From the NCBI GenBank assembly GCA_934463165.1, contig CAKSJG010000015.1:4864-68863 (forward strand): 64,000 nucleotides of DNA, given 5' to 3'. The position numbers were made by a program, and so were the translations under genes. Every line of letters starts with the position of its first letter. The stretch's first letter is position 1. Origin of the DNA: an uncultured Clostridia bacterium (GTDB lineage: Bacteria > Bacillota > Clostridia > UMGS1810). The notes under the pieces were generated by a model, which had not been told where the DNA came from, searched no databases, and worked only from the letters and a program-made list of their open reading frames with translations. Below, in pieces: positions 19,000-27,807 of the stretch.

Positions 19000-20541
19000 T
19001 TATCCCCTTCCGTCGCGGTACTGCTGCGGAGTTACACCGACATTCTTTTTAAAAGCTGTTGAAAAATATGTGTTGCTTGAATACCCGACGCTTTTAGCTA
19101 TTTCGTATATTTTTTTATCCGTTCCCCTAAGCATTTTTTTTGCTTTGCTCATTCTCTTTTCGACAAGATATTCAAATATTGTCATTTGAGTGCACCTCTT
19201 GAAAATTACGTTTGCATGAAATAAGCTTATATTTTGATTACTTGCCGAAAGCTCAAGTGCATCAACCAAATGAAAGTTCACATCTATAAAGCTTTTTATT
19301 TGCTCAACAAGCACATTTGATTTTTCAAACACCTTTTCACCCAAAAGAAAATCATTAACTGCATGCATCATGTTTATTATCCATTGCCTTATATTAACAA
19401 TCGAATTAAAATACGTAAGCTTTTTCCAGACTACCATTTCATCTTCGAAAATATCGGAAAGAGAATAATTCTGAGACGCCAAAAAAATACAAATTGAACA
19501 TACCGTGCTGTAAGCAACGGATTTTAAATATGCAACATTGATTGCACACTCCGACGGAAGATACTTATCGACAAATTCTTCGGCGCTGGTATTTTGCTTA
19601 AAAAACGCAGTAATATTATCGTAAATTAATGGAACGTCAAGAGCTGTCTCACTATCATTTTCCATTGAAAACGACTCATCGACAACAACAATCTGTCCAT
19701 TCTTTTCAAAAAAATTATTTTTTATTATGTTCAAAATTTTTCTGAACTGTTCGCGCATATTTTCCGATGTTGTGCCAATTTCATTAAAATACATTGAAAC
19801 TGTTTTTCCGAACGTCTCATTAAATTCATTCTGCGTTTGTTCAAGAGAATGAAATATATCGTCATCCTCTATGACCATTATAAGCTTGTCATTCTCAAAA
19901 TTTAAAAAGAAAGAATCGGCAAATACCATACTCAGACAATCTTTAAGAAACATTCTCTGCAGATAAACCGTCTCGGAATCAGTCTGCACATTTTCAATAA
20001 CGGCAATACCGATGCGAAAATTTTTTTCGGAGTCCAGATCCAAAAAGCTGTTGCCCTCCTTTTCGACGCCGAACAGCAAATTGGCAAGATGGTTTTCTCT
20101 GAGAACTTTTTTATTTTCTTCAAGCTGCACCTTAAGCTGCGCAATAATCTCGGAATTTCCCTTATCTTTGTCAATTGATCCGATAGCCTTTTTAACAGCG
20201 TCAACCATACTTTCCCTCTTGATAGGCTTAAGCACATAATCAAATGCTCTGTTTTCAATTGCAAGACGCGCGTAGTCAAATGACTGATGACAGCTCATGT
20301 ATATATAAAAAACATTTTTAAGCTTTTCGTTAATGAGTTTTGTCATTTCGAATCCGTCTTTCACAGGCATGGAAATGTCTGTTATAACAATATCGGGAAC
20401 ACATTTCAAAGCAGCATTATACCCTTCCAAGCCATTTGTTGCCGTTGCTGCAACAATACATCCCAGCTCACTCCACGGTATATAGCTCTGCATCCCTCTC
20501 AAATCGCTTTTGCAATCATCAACAATTAACACTTTATACAT
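19000..20541 (-). CDS. Response regulator with AraC-type DNA-binding domain (YesN family)
   Basis: 513 residues from ATG 20541, preceded by GGAGG at 8 bases; an in-frame ATG at 20562 has no proper RBS. Receiver domain 1-125 with acidic pair Asp8/Asp9, phospho-acceptor Asp55 (DIVITDISMPVKDG) and Lys105 (YVLKPIKRE). The middle about 130-400 is a variable linker. The C-terminus has two helix-turn-helix motifs of AraC type (LSASNQNISLFHANVIFKR; IYEIAKSVGYSSNTYFSTAF) and the end motif GVTPQQYRDGR. It probably activates the sugar transporter and neighbouring glycosidase genes when phosphorylated by the adjacent kinase. A 15-bp inverted-repeat motif lies 29 bp before its start codon. Confidence 0.94.
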   Translation of the reverse strand: MYKVLIVDDCKSDLRGMQSYIPWSELGCIVAATATNGLEGYNAALKCVPDIVITDISMPVKDGFEMTKLINEKLKNVFYIYMSCHQSFDYARLAIENRAFDYVLKPIKRESMVDAVKKAIGSIDKDKGNSEIIAQLKVQLEENKKVLRENHLANLLFGVEKEGNSFLDLDSEKNFRIGIAVIENVQTDSETVYLQRMFLKDCLSMVFADSFFLNFENDKLIMVIEDDDIFHSLEQTQNEFNETFGKTVSMYFNEIGTTSENMREQFRKILNIIKNNFFEKNGQIVVVDESFSMENDSETALDVPLIYDNITAFFKQNTSAEEFVDKYLPSECAINVAYLKSVAYSTVCSICIFLASQNYSLSDIFEDEMVVWKKLTYFNSIVNIRQWIINMMHAVNDFLLGEKVFEKSNVLVEQIKSFIDVNFHLVDALELSASNQNISLFHANVIFKRCTQMTIFEYLVEKRMSKAKKMLRGTDKKIYEIAKSVGYSSNTYFSTAFKKNVGVTPQQYRDGRG

Positions 20542-20569
20542 AGGCGTTTCCTCCGTTCGCATATTAATA

Positions 20570-20584
20570 GTGTCAAACAGACAC
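20570..20584 (-). promoter_or_regulatory. Candidate operator, inverted repeat upstream of the response regulator
   Basis: On the minus strand the sequence is GTGTC-TGTTT-GACAC, a perfect 5-bp inverted repeat around a 5-bp centre. The same motif with one change lies at 22759-22773 before the GH51 gene. Its distance to the start codon is 29 bp here and 28 bp there. The binding protein is unknown; the adjacent AraC-type regulator or a LacI-type repressor are both possible. Confidence 0.5.
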
Positions 20585-20726
20585 CCTGTTTTTTATAATT
20601 TAACTTTCACTAAAAACATTAGACTTCACTGCCTTTAGCATTTATATGCAGCTTTTTAACAATAACCATCTCAGTCAAACACTGTTTCCTTAGCACCTGT
20701 TCAAACTTCTCATAGCTTCTTTTAGG

Positions 20727-20834
20727 TTAATCACAGCAATCGTCCGTCGTTATTTTGTTTACATAACAATCGTGCATACCGGATTTCCGGTTTAGATTAG
20801 CTGCAACAAACATGCCACTGTAATGCTTGAGCAT
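20727..20834 (-). CDS. Possible small ORF of 35 residues after the GH51 gene
   Basis: ATG at 20834 lies 7 bases after a GGAG inside the last codons of the GH51 gene, whose stop is at 20839-20841. The product of 35 residues has three cysteines near its end (C23, C33, C34) and no recognised similarity. It could be a coupled small protein or chance. The remainder of the gap 20563-20838 holds the motif at 20570-20584 and a weak -10-like TTATAA, and nothing else recognised. Confidence 0.2.
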   Translation of the reverse strand: MLKHYSGMFVAANLNRKSGMHDCYVNKITTDDCCD

Positions 20835-20838
20835 ATCA

Positions 20839-22731
20839 TCACTCCAGGCAGCACACAGACAAACCATTCAGCCAAAAGCTGTTTCCGTCCAAATCACAAG
20901 CATTTTCGAACAAATACGATTCACTTTCTTTCTCATAATTCATTCTTTTATCGCTGAACAGCAAATATGCCTTATTCATACCAAGTCCGGAGAGTGATAC
21001 CTCAACAGATGCCGAATGCATATTGACAAGAAATATTCTTTTCTTTCCGTTGATGTCACTTGTAAGGAGTGCATAAATGCCCTCATCACCTGTTTTAACC
21101 GTCGTTGAAATACAAGGCGAAAAATGCTCTCTTAAAAACTTAAACACTCTGCCGCAACATGATATCCAACATTTATCCTTTGATGCGTTTATTATGTTTT
21201 GTCCCCACGTGTTGCATAAATTGTTAAAATTGGAAATTTCAAATACTTCTCCCCCATAACTAATATGATCAAGTGTTCTTTTCGCTGTATTCAAGGCGGA
21301 ATTCCAATTTTGAAGATAGGTTGAATAGCTTTTTTTATAATTGTTTGTTATTTCACCTCTCCAATGAAAATCCTGAATCAAATCCTCATCTTCAAATCTT
21401 TCAATCGAAGAAACCGGCGCAGGCCATTCCGTATTTGCAAGCTTCAGCTTTGTATTATTTTTTTTATTGTAATGTTCTACAATCGGCAGCGCTTTTTTCA
21501 TAAACTCCGGAGAACTGTCACGAAATCCCACATGAGAAATATATTTTCCTGTTATTTCAAGCAATCTTTCCAGATTTTCAATTCCATATGAATATGCTGC
21601 AATAATATACTCAAATGGTGAACCCTGACGATTCATTTCATTAATAAATTCCACACACTTTTGTGCATATTGCTCACAAGTCCATTTTCGCGCAGGCTCG
21701 TTATCAAGTTCAATTAACTTTACATGATAAGGTTTCTCATGACCGTTCAGTTTTCTCCATCTTCCCATCTCTGTTTCAGGGCTGCCATTCAGATACTCTA
21801 CCTGCTGAAATGCCTTAAATGGCGATGACGTCATCATGTTAATACAAATCTGCGGTTCAAAGCCCACAATGTCGGACAGTTGCATAAATTCATCAATTCC
21901 GACATCATTTTCCTCAATTCCGCCCCAATAAAAGCTCTCCATAGCTTCTCTGGTGTCTCTGTCACCAACTGCAGTTTCCCAATTGAAGAAGCTTGTGAAG
22001 CATCCACCGGGGAAACGTATAACAGACGGAGAAATTTCAATAAGCTTCTCCACGACTTCTCTTTTAAAGCCGGCAATATTATCTGTTGGCATCAGTGAAA
22101 CACATGATAAAATAATTCCGCCTACCCATCCGAATTTTATTTCAAAATCAACCGTTTCTGTTTCTTTCGCCATAAATATCCACTCATAATGACATGTATT
22201 CGTGCTCAACTCTATCCCCGTGCTTTGAGATCCCAAAACAATTTGTATTATTTTCTTTTTATCTGTATGAATTATATCACCAAATCCATTTAAGCCTGCC
22301 TCTGTCCACTCACCTTCAAAGCATGCGTCAATTGTAAATCTGTATTCCCGACCTTTATGAAGATGAATACGTTTTTGTTTTATTCCTGCCTCTTTACCGA
22401 TATTGTTATGTACCTGCAACGCATCCTTGCCTTTATACATATGGCTCCCGTAGGTTCGCATAAATTCAGCATCACCAATAGGTTCCCAAAAATCTTCTTC
22501 ATATCCGCTATGCCAAAAAGGTGCATTTTCGTTATAAAATTCCTTTGTCATGCCGATCCATTGCCACATCGGATATTTATATTCGCTCCTCGGTCTGAAC
22601 GATCTGTTTTGAAGCATTTCACTCCAAATTCCCGTAATCTGCCGTCCAATACCCGATTCAATAAAATTACCAAATATTCTTCTACTGCTCGGAATACCTG
22701 TCCATTTGTTTTCGCTTTCAAGCTTTATCAC
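20839..22731 (-). CDS. GH51-like glycoside hydrolase (alpha-L-arabinofuranosidase family)
   Basis: 630 residues, no signal peptide, so cytoplasmic. The start is GTG at 22731 with AGGAGG 8 bases upstream. GH51 features: N-terminal GNFIE at 21-25; a jelly-roll-like insert at about 100-215; RFPGGCF at 239-245; a barrel with candidate acid/base Glu345 in ELDNEP (family usually GNE) and candidate nucleophile Glu435 in NTEW. The usual family length is about 500; the extra length lies between 45 and 220. It probably removes arabinofuranosyl groups from imported oligosaccharides. The two catalytic glutamates were assigned from motif position, not alignment. It shares a 15-bp operator-like motif with the response regulator downstream. 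Confidence 0.8.
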   Translation of the reverse strand: MIKLESENKWTGIPSSRRIFGNFIESGIGRQITGIWSEMLQNRSFRPRSEYKYPMWQWIGMTKEFYNENAPFWHSGYEEDFWEPIGDAEFMRTYGSHMYKGKDALQVHNNIGKEAGIKQKRIHLHKGREYRFTIDACFEGEWTEAGLNGFGDIIHTDKKKIIQIVLGSQSTGIELSTNTCHYEWIFMAKETETVDFEIKFGWVGGIILSCVSLMPTDNIAGFKREVVEKLIEISPSVIRFPGGCFTSFFNWETAVGDRDTREAMESFYWGGIEENDVGIDEFMQLSDIVGFEPQICINMMTSSPFKAFQQVEYLNGSPETEMGRWRKLNGHEKPYHVKLIELDNEPARKWTCEQYAQKCVEFINEMNRQGSPFEYIIAAYSYGIENLERLLEITGKYISHVGFRDSSPEFMKKALPIVEHYNKKNNTKLKLANTEWPAPVSSIERFEDEDLIQDFHWRGEITNNYKKSYSTYLQNWNSALNTAKRTLDHISYGGEVFEISNFNNLCNTWGQNIINASKDKCWISCCGRVFKFLREHFSPCISTTVKTGDEGIYALLTSDINGKKRIFLVNMHSASVEVSLSGLGMNKAYLLFSDKRMNYEKESESYLFENACDLDGNSFWLNGLSVCCLE

Positions 22732-22758
22732 TGACTTTTCCTCCTAAATATTTTGGAA

Positions 22759-22773
22759 GTGTCAAACAAACAC
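22759..22773 (-). promoter_or_regulatory. Second copy of the candidate operator, upstream of the GH51 gene
   Basis: Minus strand GTGTT-TGTTT-GACAC, differing at one base from the copy at 20570-20584. It lies 13 bp downstream of the -10 box at 22786-22791, hence overlapping or just after the expected transcription start, a position typical for a repressor or for an mRNA element. Confidence 0.5.
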
Positions 22774-22785
22774 CAACTTTTATAT

Positions 22786-22814
22786 ATTTTACATCTTTTT
22801 TCAAAAAAAGTAAA
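22786..22814 (-). promoter_or_regulatory. Sigma-A-type promoter of the GH51 gene
   Basis: Minus strand TTTACT (22809-22814), 17-bp spacer, TAAAAT (22786-22791). Confidence 0.5.
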
Positions 22815-22840
22815 TCTCCAATTCTTTCCTTAACTACAGA

Positions 22841-22888
22841 TGCCCCTGTACAAAAAACGGAACATCCGAATGTTTTCGTACAGGGGCA
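22841..22888. repeat. Hairpin-forming palindromic repeat
   Basis: Perfect 11-bp arms (22841-22851 and 22878-22888, TGCCCCTGTAC and its complement) enclose a loop that can pair further (AAAAC/GTTTT). There is no U-run, so it is more likely a REP-like palindrome than a terminator. It lies between the end of the Ig-like protein gene and the GH51 promoter. Confidence 0.55.
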
Positions 22889-22969
22889 ACCGTCCCCTAT
22901 ATAATATTCTCAACAAATCCGTCAAATCAAAATCACATTATCGCAATTCATTTCGACATTATATAAAAA

Positions 22970-25141
22970 TCAATTTCCGCTGCGCATCAGCGTTTCCGTG
23001 GCTGCAATCGGCCTCATTGCTGTCATATTGTCCCAAAGAAAAGCTTTTGCCTGATAATGTCCGTCGCTCCAAGGGAAGTTCTCCCAATTTTCACCTTTTG
23101 CATTATCACCGGCAACATAAATATAATTTGTTTTTCCCTTATCTGCCGTATATTTCACATCTATAAGCTCACCGTCTTTATAAAACGCTACTATTGCAAC
23201 GGCGTCGGGGTATTTTGTCCTGTCTACTTCTGCAGAGATTCTTTTTGTAACATTATTTCCGATAAGCATGAATGCAAACGGATCATTTGCTTCATCCACA
23301 TAGGCAAAAACTTTCATTTCGGAAATGTATACAGACGTAACATTACTTTTAGCATGACCGCCGTAAATATATCTTGCTTTATTTTTTCCGTTTTCAAAGA
23401 AGCTGTAAACAAAGTTGTTTTTGTATGCATCAGCTGCTGAAAAATCACCGGTTCTTACATACTCGGCTACTTGACTGTAATCCTCAATATCAGTACTGTT
23501 GCTGCCGCCCAACACAACCATTCTAAAATGATATCCGTTAAAGTTTTGAACCATAACCCCGGCTATGTCATATTCCTTACCCAGGTCACATCTGAAAGTC
23601 CATTTACTGCTCGGAGCTCCGCCTGCAGTAACGGTGTTGTCATCCTTCGGAGTGGTTGCCGTTCCGGGATTTCCGTCTGTTCCGCTGAATTCAGAACCGG
23701 GTTCAGCATATCCGTAACGAGCCTCAACAGGCAGTTTTGACGCAACATCAATAATTTTTTTGCCTTCAACATATGATACGGGAGCAACAAGAGCTGCTGT
23801 TGTAAAACTAAATGAATATTTCTCCTGTGCCCTACCCGATGCAGCTTTCGCTTTTGTATTCAGCGTAATTGTAAATGTATCGCCGGTCATTGCCGTTCCG
23901 ACATTACTGCCCGAATTTGTTTTTGAAATACTGCTGAGGTATTTTTTATCTATTTTATAAACTGTTCCGTTATTTAAAGCCGGTGTATAGTCAATAACAT
24001 CCCCGGCACTGTTTGTAAGAACAATACTGTCCTTATTAAGTGTTGACGTATTCATATCCTCGCCGAAATTTATCTCAACATATCCGGTTTCATTCATACC
24101 AATGTTGGTAACTCCGGTCGCGCCGTCAGCCGGTGTTGTCGACTGAACAAAATTCGTCGGTCCGTCTATATATGCAAATACATAAATTTCCGAAAATCTT
24201 GTTCTATTTACGCTATCTCTGTTATGTGCAAGATAAATATATTTGGCAGACTTTTGTCCTTGAGTGAAAAATGCGTTGAACACCCTGTCACGATTAGCGT
24301 TATCTGCGAAATTTGCATTTGTTTCAAAATATTTGTCAAAACCCGACGCGTCGTCTGTAATTTTATCTAAATCAGGATTATTGCTTCCGCCTACGCTAAT
24401 ATTTCTGTAGTCGGCAAATCCGGCAAAATTCCTGAGCGCCACACCGCAGATATCATATTCGTTTCCAAGATCGTATCTTGCAACCCAATCATTTTTTTCG
24501 GTATTTGACGAATCATTGTTTCCGTCATTTACAGAAATGCATGTTCCTTTATTTCCGTCAGTACCGTTTCCGGCAGTTACGTTAGCATCGGCAAAACCAT
24601 ATCTTGCCTCAATATTAAGTCCTGCAGATACATTTCGTATCAGCTTTCCCTTAACATACGGTACGGGAGCAACAATCTCAGCTGTTGAAAACGAGAAGGT
24701 TTTTGCCGGCTCGGCTGTTTCCGATCCGCTTGCTTTAACTCCGCTTACAGTGATTTTAAAATTCCGAGACGCAAGCTCTGTTCCCCATGCTTCAGCTGAG
24801 TTATCTGTTTTCAGATTGCTTAAATACATTTTGTCAATTGTTACTGTTTTTGAATCTACCACGTTAATTTCATAATCAACGGCAGTTTCGTCGGATTTTA
24901 AAAGGACAATATTTCCCTTAGTAAGCGTACTTTCATCCATTTCACGATCAAACGAAATTGTTAACAGACCGTTTGCGTCTTCACCTATATTGGTGACTCC
25001 GGTTTTGCCGTCTGCATCACAGCTAATACCAACCGACTCGTCCTGCGCATATACCGCGCCAAACGAAAATGAGAAGGTCAGCATAATCACCGCAACAGCG
25101 ACAGCAACGGTTTTCTTTGCGTACAATAAAGATTTTACCAT
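22970..25141 (-). CDS. Secreted Ig-like/discoidin-like repeat protein
   Basis: 723 residues. Signal peptide 1-32 (ending AVYAQD). Order: Ig-like module about 38-155, discoidin-like module about 156-330, Ig-like module about 333-455, discoidin-like module about 456-610, and a C-terminal beta domain about 615-723 (AFMLIGNNVTKRISAEV; YQAKAFLWDNMTAMRP) of the kind often ending secreted clostridial glycan enzymes. It has no SLH domain, unlike its relative at 5715-9881, and no catalytic motif. RBS AGGAGGAG. Codons 85-323 are nearly identical in DNA to that relative. Probably a carbohydrate-binding secreted protein of the same locus. Confidence 0.85.
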   Translation of the reverse strand: MVKSLLYAKKTVAVAVAVIMLTFSFSFGAVYAQDESVGISCDADGKTGVTNIGEDANGLLTISFDREMDESTLTKGNIVLLKSDETAVDYEINVVDSKTVTIDKMYLSNLKTDNSAEAWGTELASRNFKITVSGVKASGSETAEPAKTFSFSTAEIVAPVPYVKGKLIRNVSAGLNIEARYGFADANVTAGNGTDGNKGTCISVNDGNNDSSNTEKNDWVARYDLGNEYDICGVALRNFAGFADYRNISVGGSNNPDLDKITDDASGFDKYFETNANFADNANRDRVFNAFFTQGQKSAKYIYLAHNRDSVNRTRFSEIYVFAYIDGPTNFVQSTTPADGATGVTNIGMNETGYVEINFGEDMNTSTLNKDSIVLTNSAGDVIDYTPALNNGTVYKIDKKYLSSISKTNSGSNVGTAMTGDTFTITLNTKAKAASGRAQEKYSFSFTTAALVAPVSYVEGKKIIDVASKLPVEARYGYAEPGSEFSGTDGNPGTATTPKDDNTVTAGGAPSSKWTFRCDLGKEYDIAGVMVQNFNGYHFRMVVLGGSNSTDIEDYSQVAEYVRTGDFSAADAYKNNFVYSFFENGKNKARYIYGGHAKSNVTSVYISEMKVFAYVDEANDPFAFMLIGNNVTKRISAEVDRTKYPDAVAIVAFYKDGELIDVKYTADKGKTNYIYVAGDNAKGENWENFPWSDGHYQAKAFLWDNMTAMRPIAATETLMRSGN
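24171..24885 (-). repeat. 715-bp block almost identical to 8935-9649
   Basis: Second copy of the shared coding block. Bases 24418-24885 are identical to 9182-9649; about 11 differences fall in 24171-24417. Sequence on both sides diverges sharply. Confidence 0.9.
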
Positions 25142-25183
25142 ATGTAATCTCCTCCTAATTTAATAAAACTCATTTACAATTTC

Positions 25184-25212
25184 ATTTTATCATAGCATAT
25201 TTTTAAAAGCAA
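25184..25212 (-). promoter_or_regulatory. Sigma-A-type promoter of the Ig-like/discoidin-like gene
   Basis: Minus strand TTGCTT (25207-25212), 17-bp spacer, TAAAAT (25184-25189). Confidence 0.5.
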
Positions 25213-25245
25213 TTTAAAAATATTTGTACTCAAATTTCAAAACAA

Positions 25246-25269
25246 AAGCGGACGCCGCGGCGTCCGCTT
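25246..25269 (-). terminator. Intrinsic terminator after the GH106-like gene
   Basis: A perfect 24-bp palindrome (12-bp arms beginning AAGCGGACGCCG) followed on the minus strand by TTTTGTTTTG, 34 bp after the stop at 25304. Confidence 0.8.
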
Positions 25270-25303
25270 GACAAAATGTTTTAAGCCGTATCCGTTATTG
25301 ACT

Positions 25304-27706
25304 TTATACACTTTTAAATATTTTTATTTTGTCTGCAAGTCCCGAGATAAGAGAGTCTCTTTCAAACTCAAGAGTCTTTTCGTGATACGGGCCTTTTACT
25401 TGCGGCGGATAATCCGAAAAATCCGCACTGCTCATTGCATTTGCGCCCGTATTAAAAACCGAAATTTCCAAAATGTTTTTCTCTTTTACGATTGAACCGT
25501 TAACATTAACAGTATACGGAGGTACTATGCATGTTCCGATACTATGTCCGTTCAAACGAAGCTCACAGCTTCCGTATACGTACCCGAGATCAATTACAAT
25601 ATTACAGCCGGCAGTTGCGTCAAATTCAGCCGTATAAACCGCAGTCCCTGAAAAATCCTTTTCCCATTCACCATTTTTCATTTCCGAATTTTCCGACAAA
25701 ACTTTCCAAGCGCCGCGCTCAAACATACAGCGCTCCGTCTTTTTCAGACCGGTAATTCTTGCGGTTGATATTTCGTTACCGCAATTCACTTCTTCAGAGC
25801 AACTAAATTCGGCGTCTGTATCAAGAATAACCAATTCTCCGCCGCTCGGCAAAAGATATTCTCTTTCTTCAAACACATATATTTCACCGTTTAACGGATT
25901 CAGCCTGTACAATTTCCTGTATTTTTTATCGATATTCACCGTAAAACTTTCTTTTTTCTCGCTTTCATTAAAAAGAATGTATATATATCCGTTTTGATAC
26001 ATTCTGCGCATTGCACGTATGTGCTTACTGTCGCATGTAACAAGACTGTATTCATCTTCCGCTGCTTCGGTCCAATTTTCGGAATATTCAATTTCAGAGT
26101 CACCAACGGTGAATACTCTGCCACCGGATTTTGCAAATGCTTCAAGCTTTTTTTTGCTTTCTCTTTTCATCCAACAATTTGGCGGAACAAAAACCGCTTT
26201 GTATTTTGCCTCCCCGAGACAGCCTGACATAATTTCCGATTCGCATATATAGCTGTCATCTATCACATCAAAATAAATCTGATTCTCTTCAAGCCTTTTG
26301 CCAAGCTCGTAATATTTTTTCTCTGCCTCGCCGTTATCTGCCCAAACATCACGTATAGGCATATAAAGAGCCGTTTCAGCGTCAATTTTACCGACGCTCG
26401 TCAGATACATCATCCTTGACAGGTATTCGTTGAAAGAACTCATATGTTTTGCACCCGGAAGCTGCGGCACAAAATGCGGTCTGCACTGAAACGACAAAAA
26501 ATCTTCTCTTCCCGATGTCACACTCATCGGGTTTATTATGTTTATTCCGCGTACGAATTGATAGCCGCACACATAGCGCATCAAATCATATGTCAGACCT
26601 GCTCCGTATACGGCAAACGATTCCGAAACAGCATAATTTGAACCGACCTGATGTGCCGCGGAAGACGCAATGCGCGGAAAGAAGCTGTTCTGCTTACTTC
26701 CGGGATATATTTGCCTCCAGATAACATCCACACCCGGAATATCCATATGACGCAAATGATACAGGGCATTTCCCGACTGATAAATATATCCCGAAAGCAC
26801 ATCGTCGCCATTCATATGTCCGGTAAACAAAATACCGTTTTCCCTACACCAGCTGTGCAGCGTCTCAACGTAAATATCACAGAACTTTTCGCAGCAAAAC
26901 TCAATGTACTCCGTCTTAAAACGCTTGCCGTCCGCTCCCTTCCATGCTTTAAACAATGCAGGTACCATTTTCGCAAAATTCCGGCCGTATTTTTCTTCAA
27001 ATTCATTAATGCAATCAACATAAAACGGTGCATACATTATTGCCTCATCAGTAAACATTGCAAACGTTTTCTCGCCGAACAAGTCACCCATATACCTTTT
27101 ATATTCATCATATGTCGACCTGATAAATTCTTCCACTGCTTTTTTGCATTGCAAATGCGGATCACGTGTTTTTATTGTTTCAATATAATATATTTCAATA
27201 TCTGTATCTTCAGAAACTTTAATATCTTCATTTGCCGAAATTTCGTCGCCGCAAATAACAGATATAAACTCATCCTCCCACTTTAATACCTCTCCGGATC
27301 TCATGCGCCGGTTTTTGACAGCAAGTCTTTTTGCCCTAACCTCCGGATATTTTTCGGTCACCCTTCCGCATGCGCTGCCTGACGGCCATCCGCCCTCATC
27401 ATAAAGCCATGTTACCATATTTTTTTTTGCAGCATATTCCATTGCATGACGCACAAGAGTGAAAAACTCCTCAGACAAATACGGCGGCGACATTTTTGTC
27501 TCCATGTAACCATTTCTAAACTCGGGCGGTTCCGGAATTATGTAAAACGCACGCATCCCCTGCTCCGCCATTTCATCAATTTCTTTTTCGACCGTCTCCG
27601 TAGTCATGGGGCTATTCCAAATCCATGAATAAACGGGTGAATATGCACTTGACGGAGTTGAAAAATCTACCGGTGAAAAATCCTTTTTTTCGGTGTAATT
27701 TAACAT
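25304..27706 (-). CDS. GH106-like glycoside hydrolase (putative alpha-L-rhamnosidase-type)
   Basis: 800 residues without a signal peptide, hence probably cytoplasmic. The N-terminal barrel has PVYSWIWNSPMTTETVEKEI, DEMAEQGMRAFYIIPEP and LYDEGGWPSGSACGRV (101-115), the pattern of GH106 and related rhamnosidase-like proteins. FAMFTDEAIM at about 215 and MNGDDVLSGYIYQSGN follow. A flavodoxin-like segment (about 490-560, KAVFVPPNCWMK, GGRVFTVGD) and a C-terminal beta sandwich (about 690-770, ELRLNGHSIG) complete the family plan. RBS GGAG 9 bases before ATG; own promoter at 27758-27785 and own terminator. The real substrate may be a uronic acid- or rhamnose-bearing oligosaccharide. Catalytic residues were not assigned. 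Confidence 0.7.
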   Translation of the reverse strand: MLNYTEKKDFSPVDFSTPSSAYSPVYSWIWNSPMTTETVEKEIDEMAEQGMRAFYIIPEPPEFRNGYMETKMSPPYLSEEFFTLVRHAMEYAAKKNMVTWLYDEGGWPSGSACGRVTEKYPEVRAKRLAVKNRRMRSGEVLKWEDEFISVICGDEISANEDIKVSEDTDIEIYYIETIKTRDPHLQCKKAVEEFIRSTYDEYKRYMGDLFGEKTFAMFTDEAIMYAPFYVDCINEFEEKYGRNFAKMVPALFKAWKGADGKRFKTEYIEFCCEKFCDIYVETLHSWCRENGILFTGHMNGDDVLSGYIYQSGNALYHLRHMDIPGVDVIWRQIYPGSKQNSFFPRIASSAAHQVGSNYAVSESFAVYGAGLTYDLMRYVCGYQFVRGINIINPMSVTSGREDFLSFQCRPHFVPQLPGAKHMSSFNEYLSRMMYLTSVGKIDAETALYMPIRDVWADNGEAEKKYYELGKRLEENQIYFDVIDDSYICESEIMSGCLGEAKYKAVFVPPNCWMKRESKKKLEAFAKSGGRVFTVGDSEIEYSENWTEAAEDEYSLVTCDSKHIRAMRRMYQNGYIYILFNESEKKESFTVNIDKKYRKLYRLNPLNGEIYVFEEREYLLPSGGELVILDTDAEFSCSEEVNCGNEISTARITGLKKTERCMFERGAWKVLSENSEMKNGEWEKDFSGTAVYTAEFDATAGCNIVIDLGYVYGSCELRLNGHSIGTCIVPPYTVNVNGSIVKEKNILEISVFNTGANAMSSADFSDYPPQVKGPYHEKTLEFERDSLISGLADKIKIFKSV

Positions 27707-27757
27707 TGCATACTTCTCCTTTTCAATTTCGGCAATAAGATCCGTTAATATTTTTAT

Positions 27758-27785
27758 ATTATATACAGCTTTTCATATTTGTCAA
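27758..27785 (-). promoter_or_regulatory. Promoter of the GH106-like gene
   Basis: Minus strand TTGACA (27780-27785), 16-bp spacer, TATAAT (27758-27763); both hexamers match consensus. Confidence 0.7.
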
Positions 27786-27807
27786 GTAAAATTTTTGTTT
27801 TTACAAA

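Noticed and set aside
26651..27286. Plus-strand open frame of 211 codons opposite the GH106-like gene
   Set aside because: The composition is that of an antisense shadow; the minus-strand gene has domain motifs, RBS, promoter and terminator.
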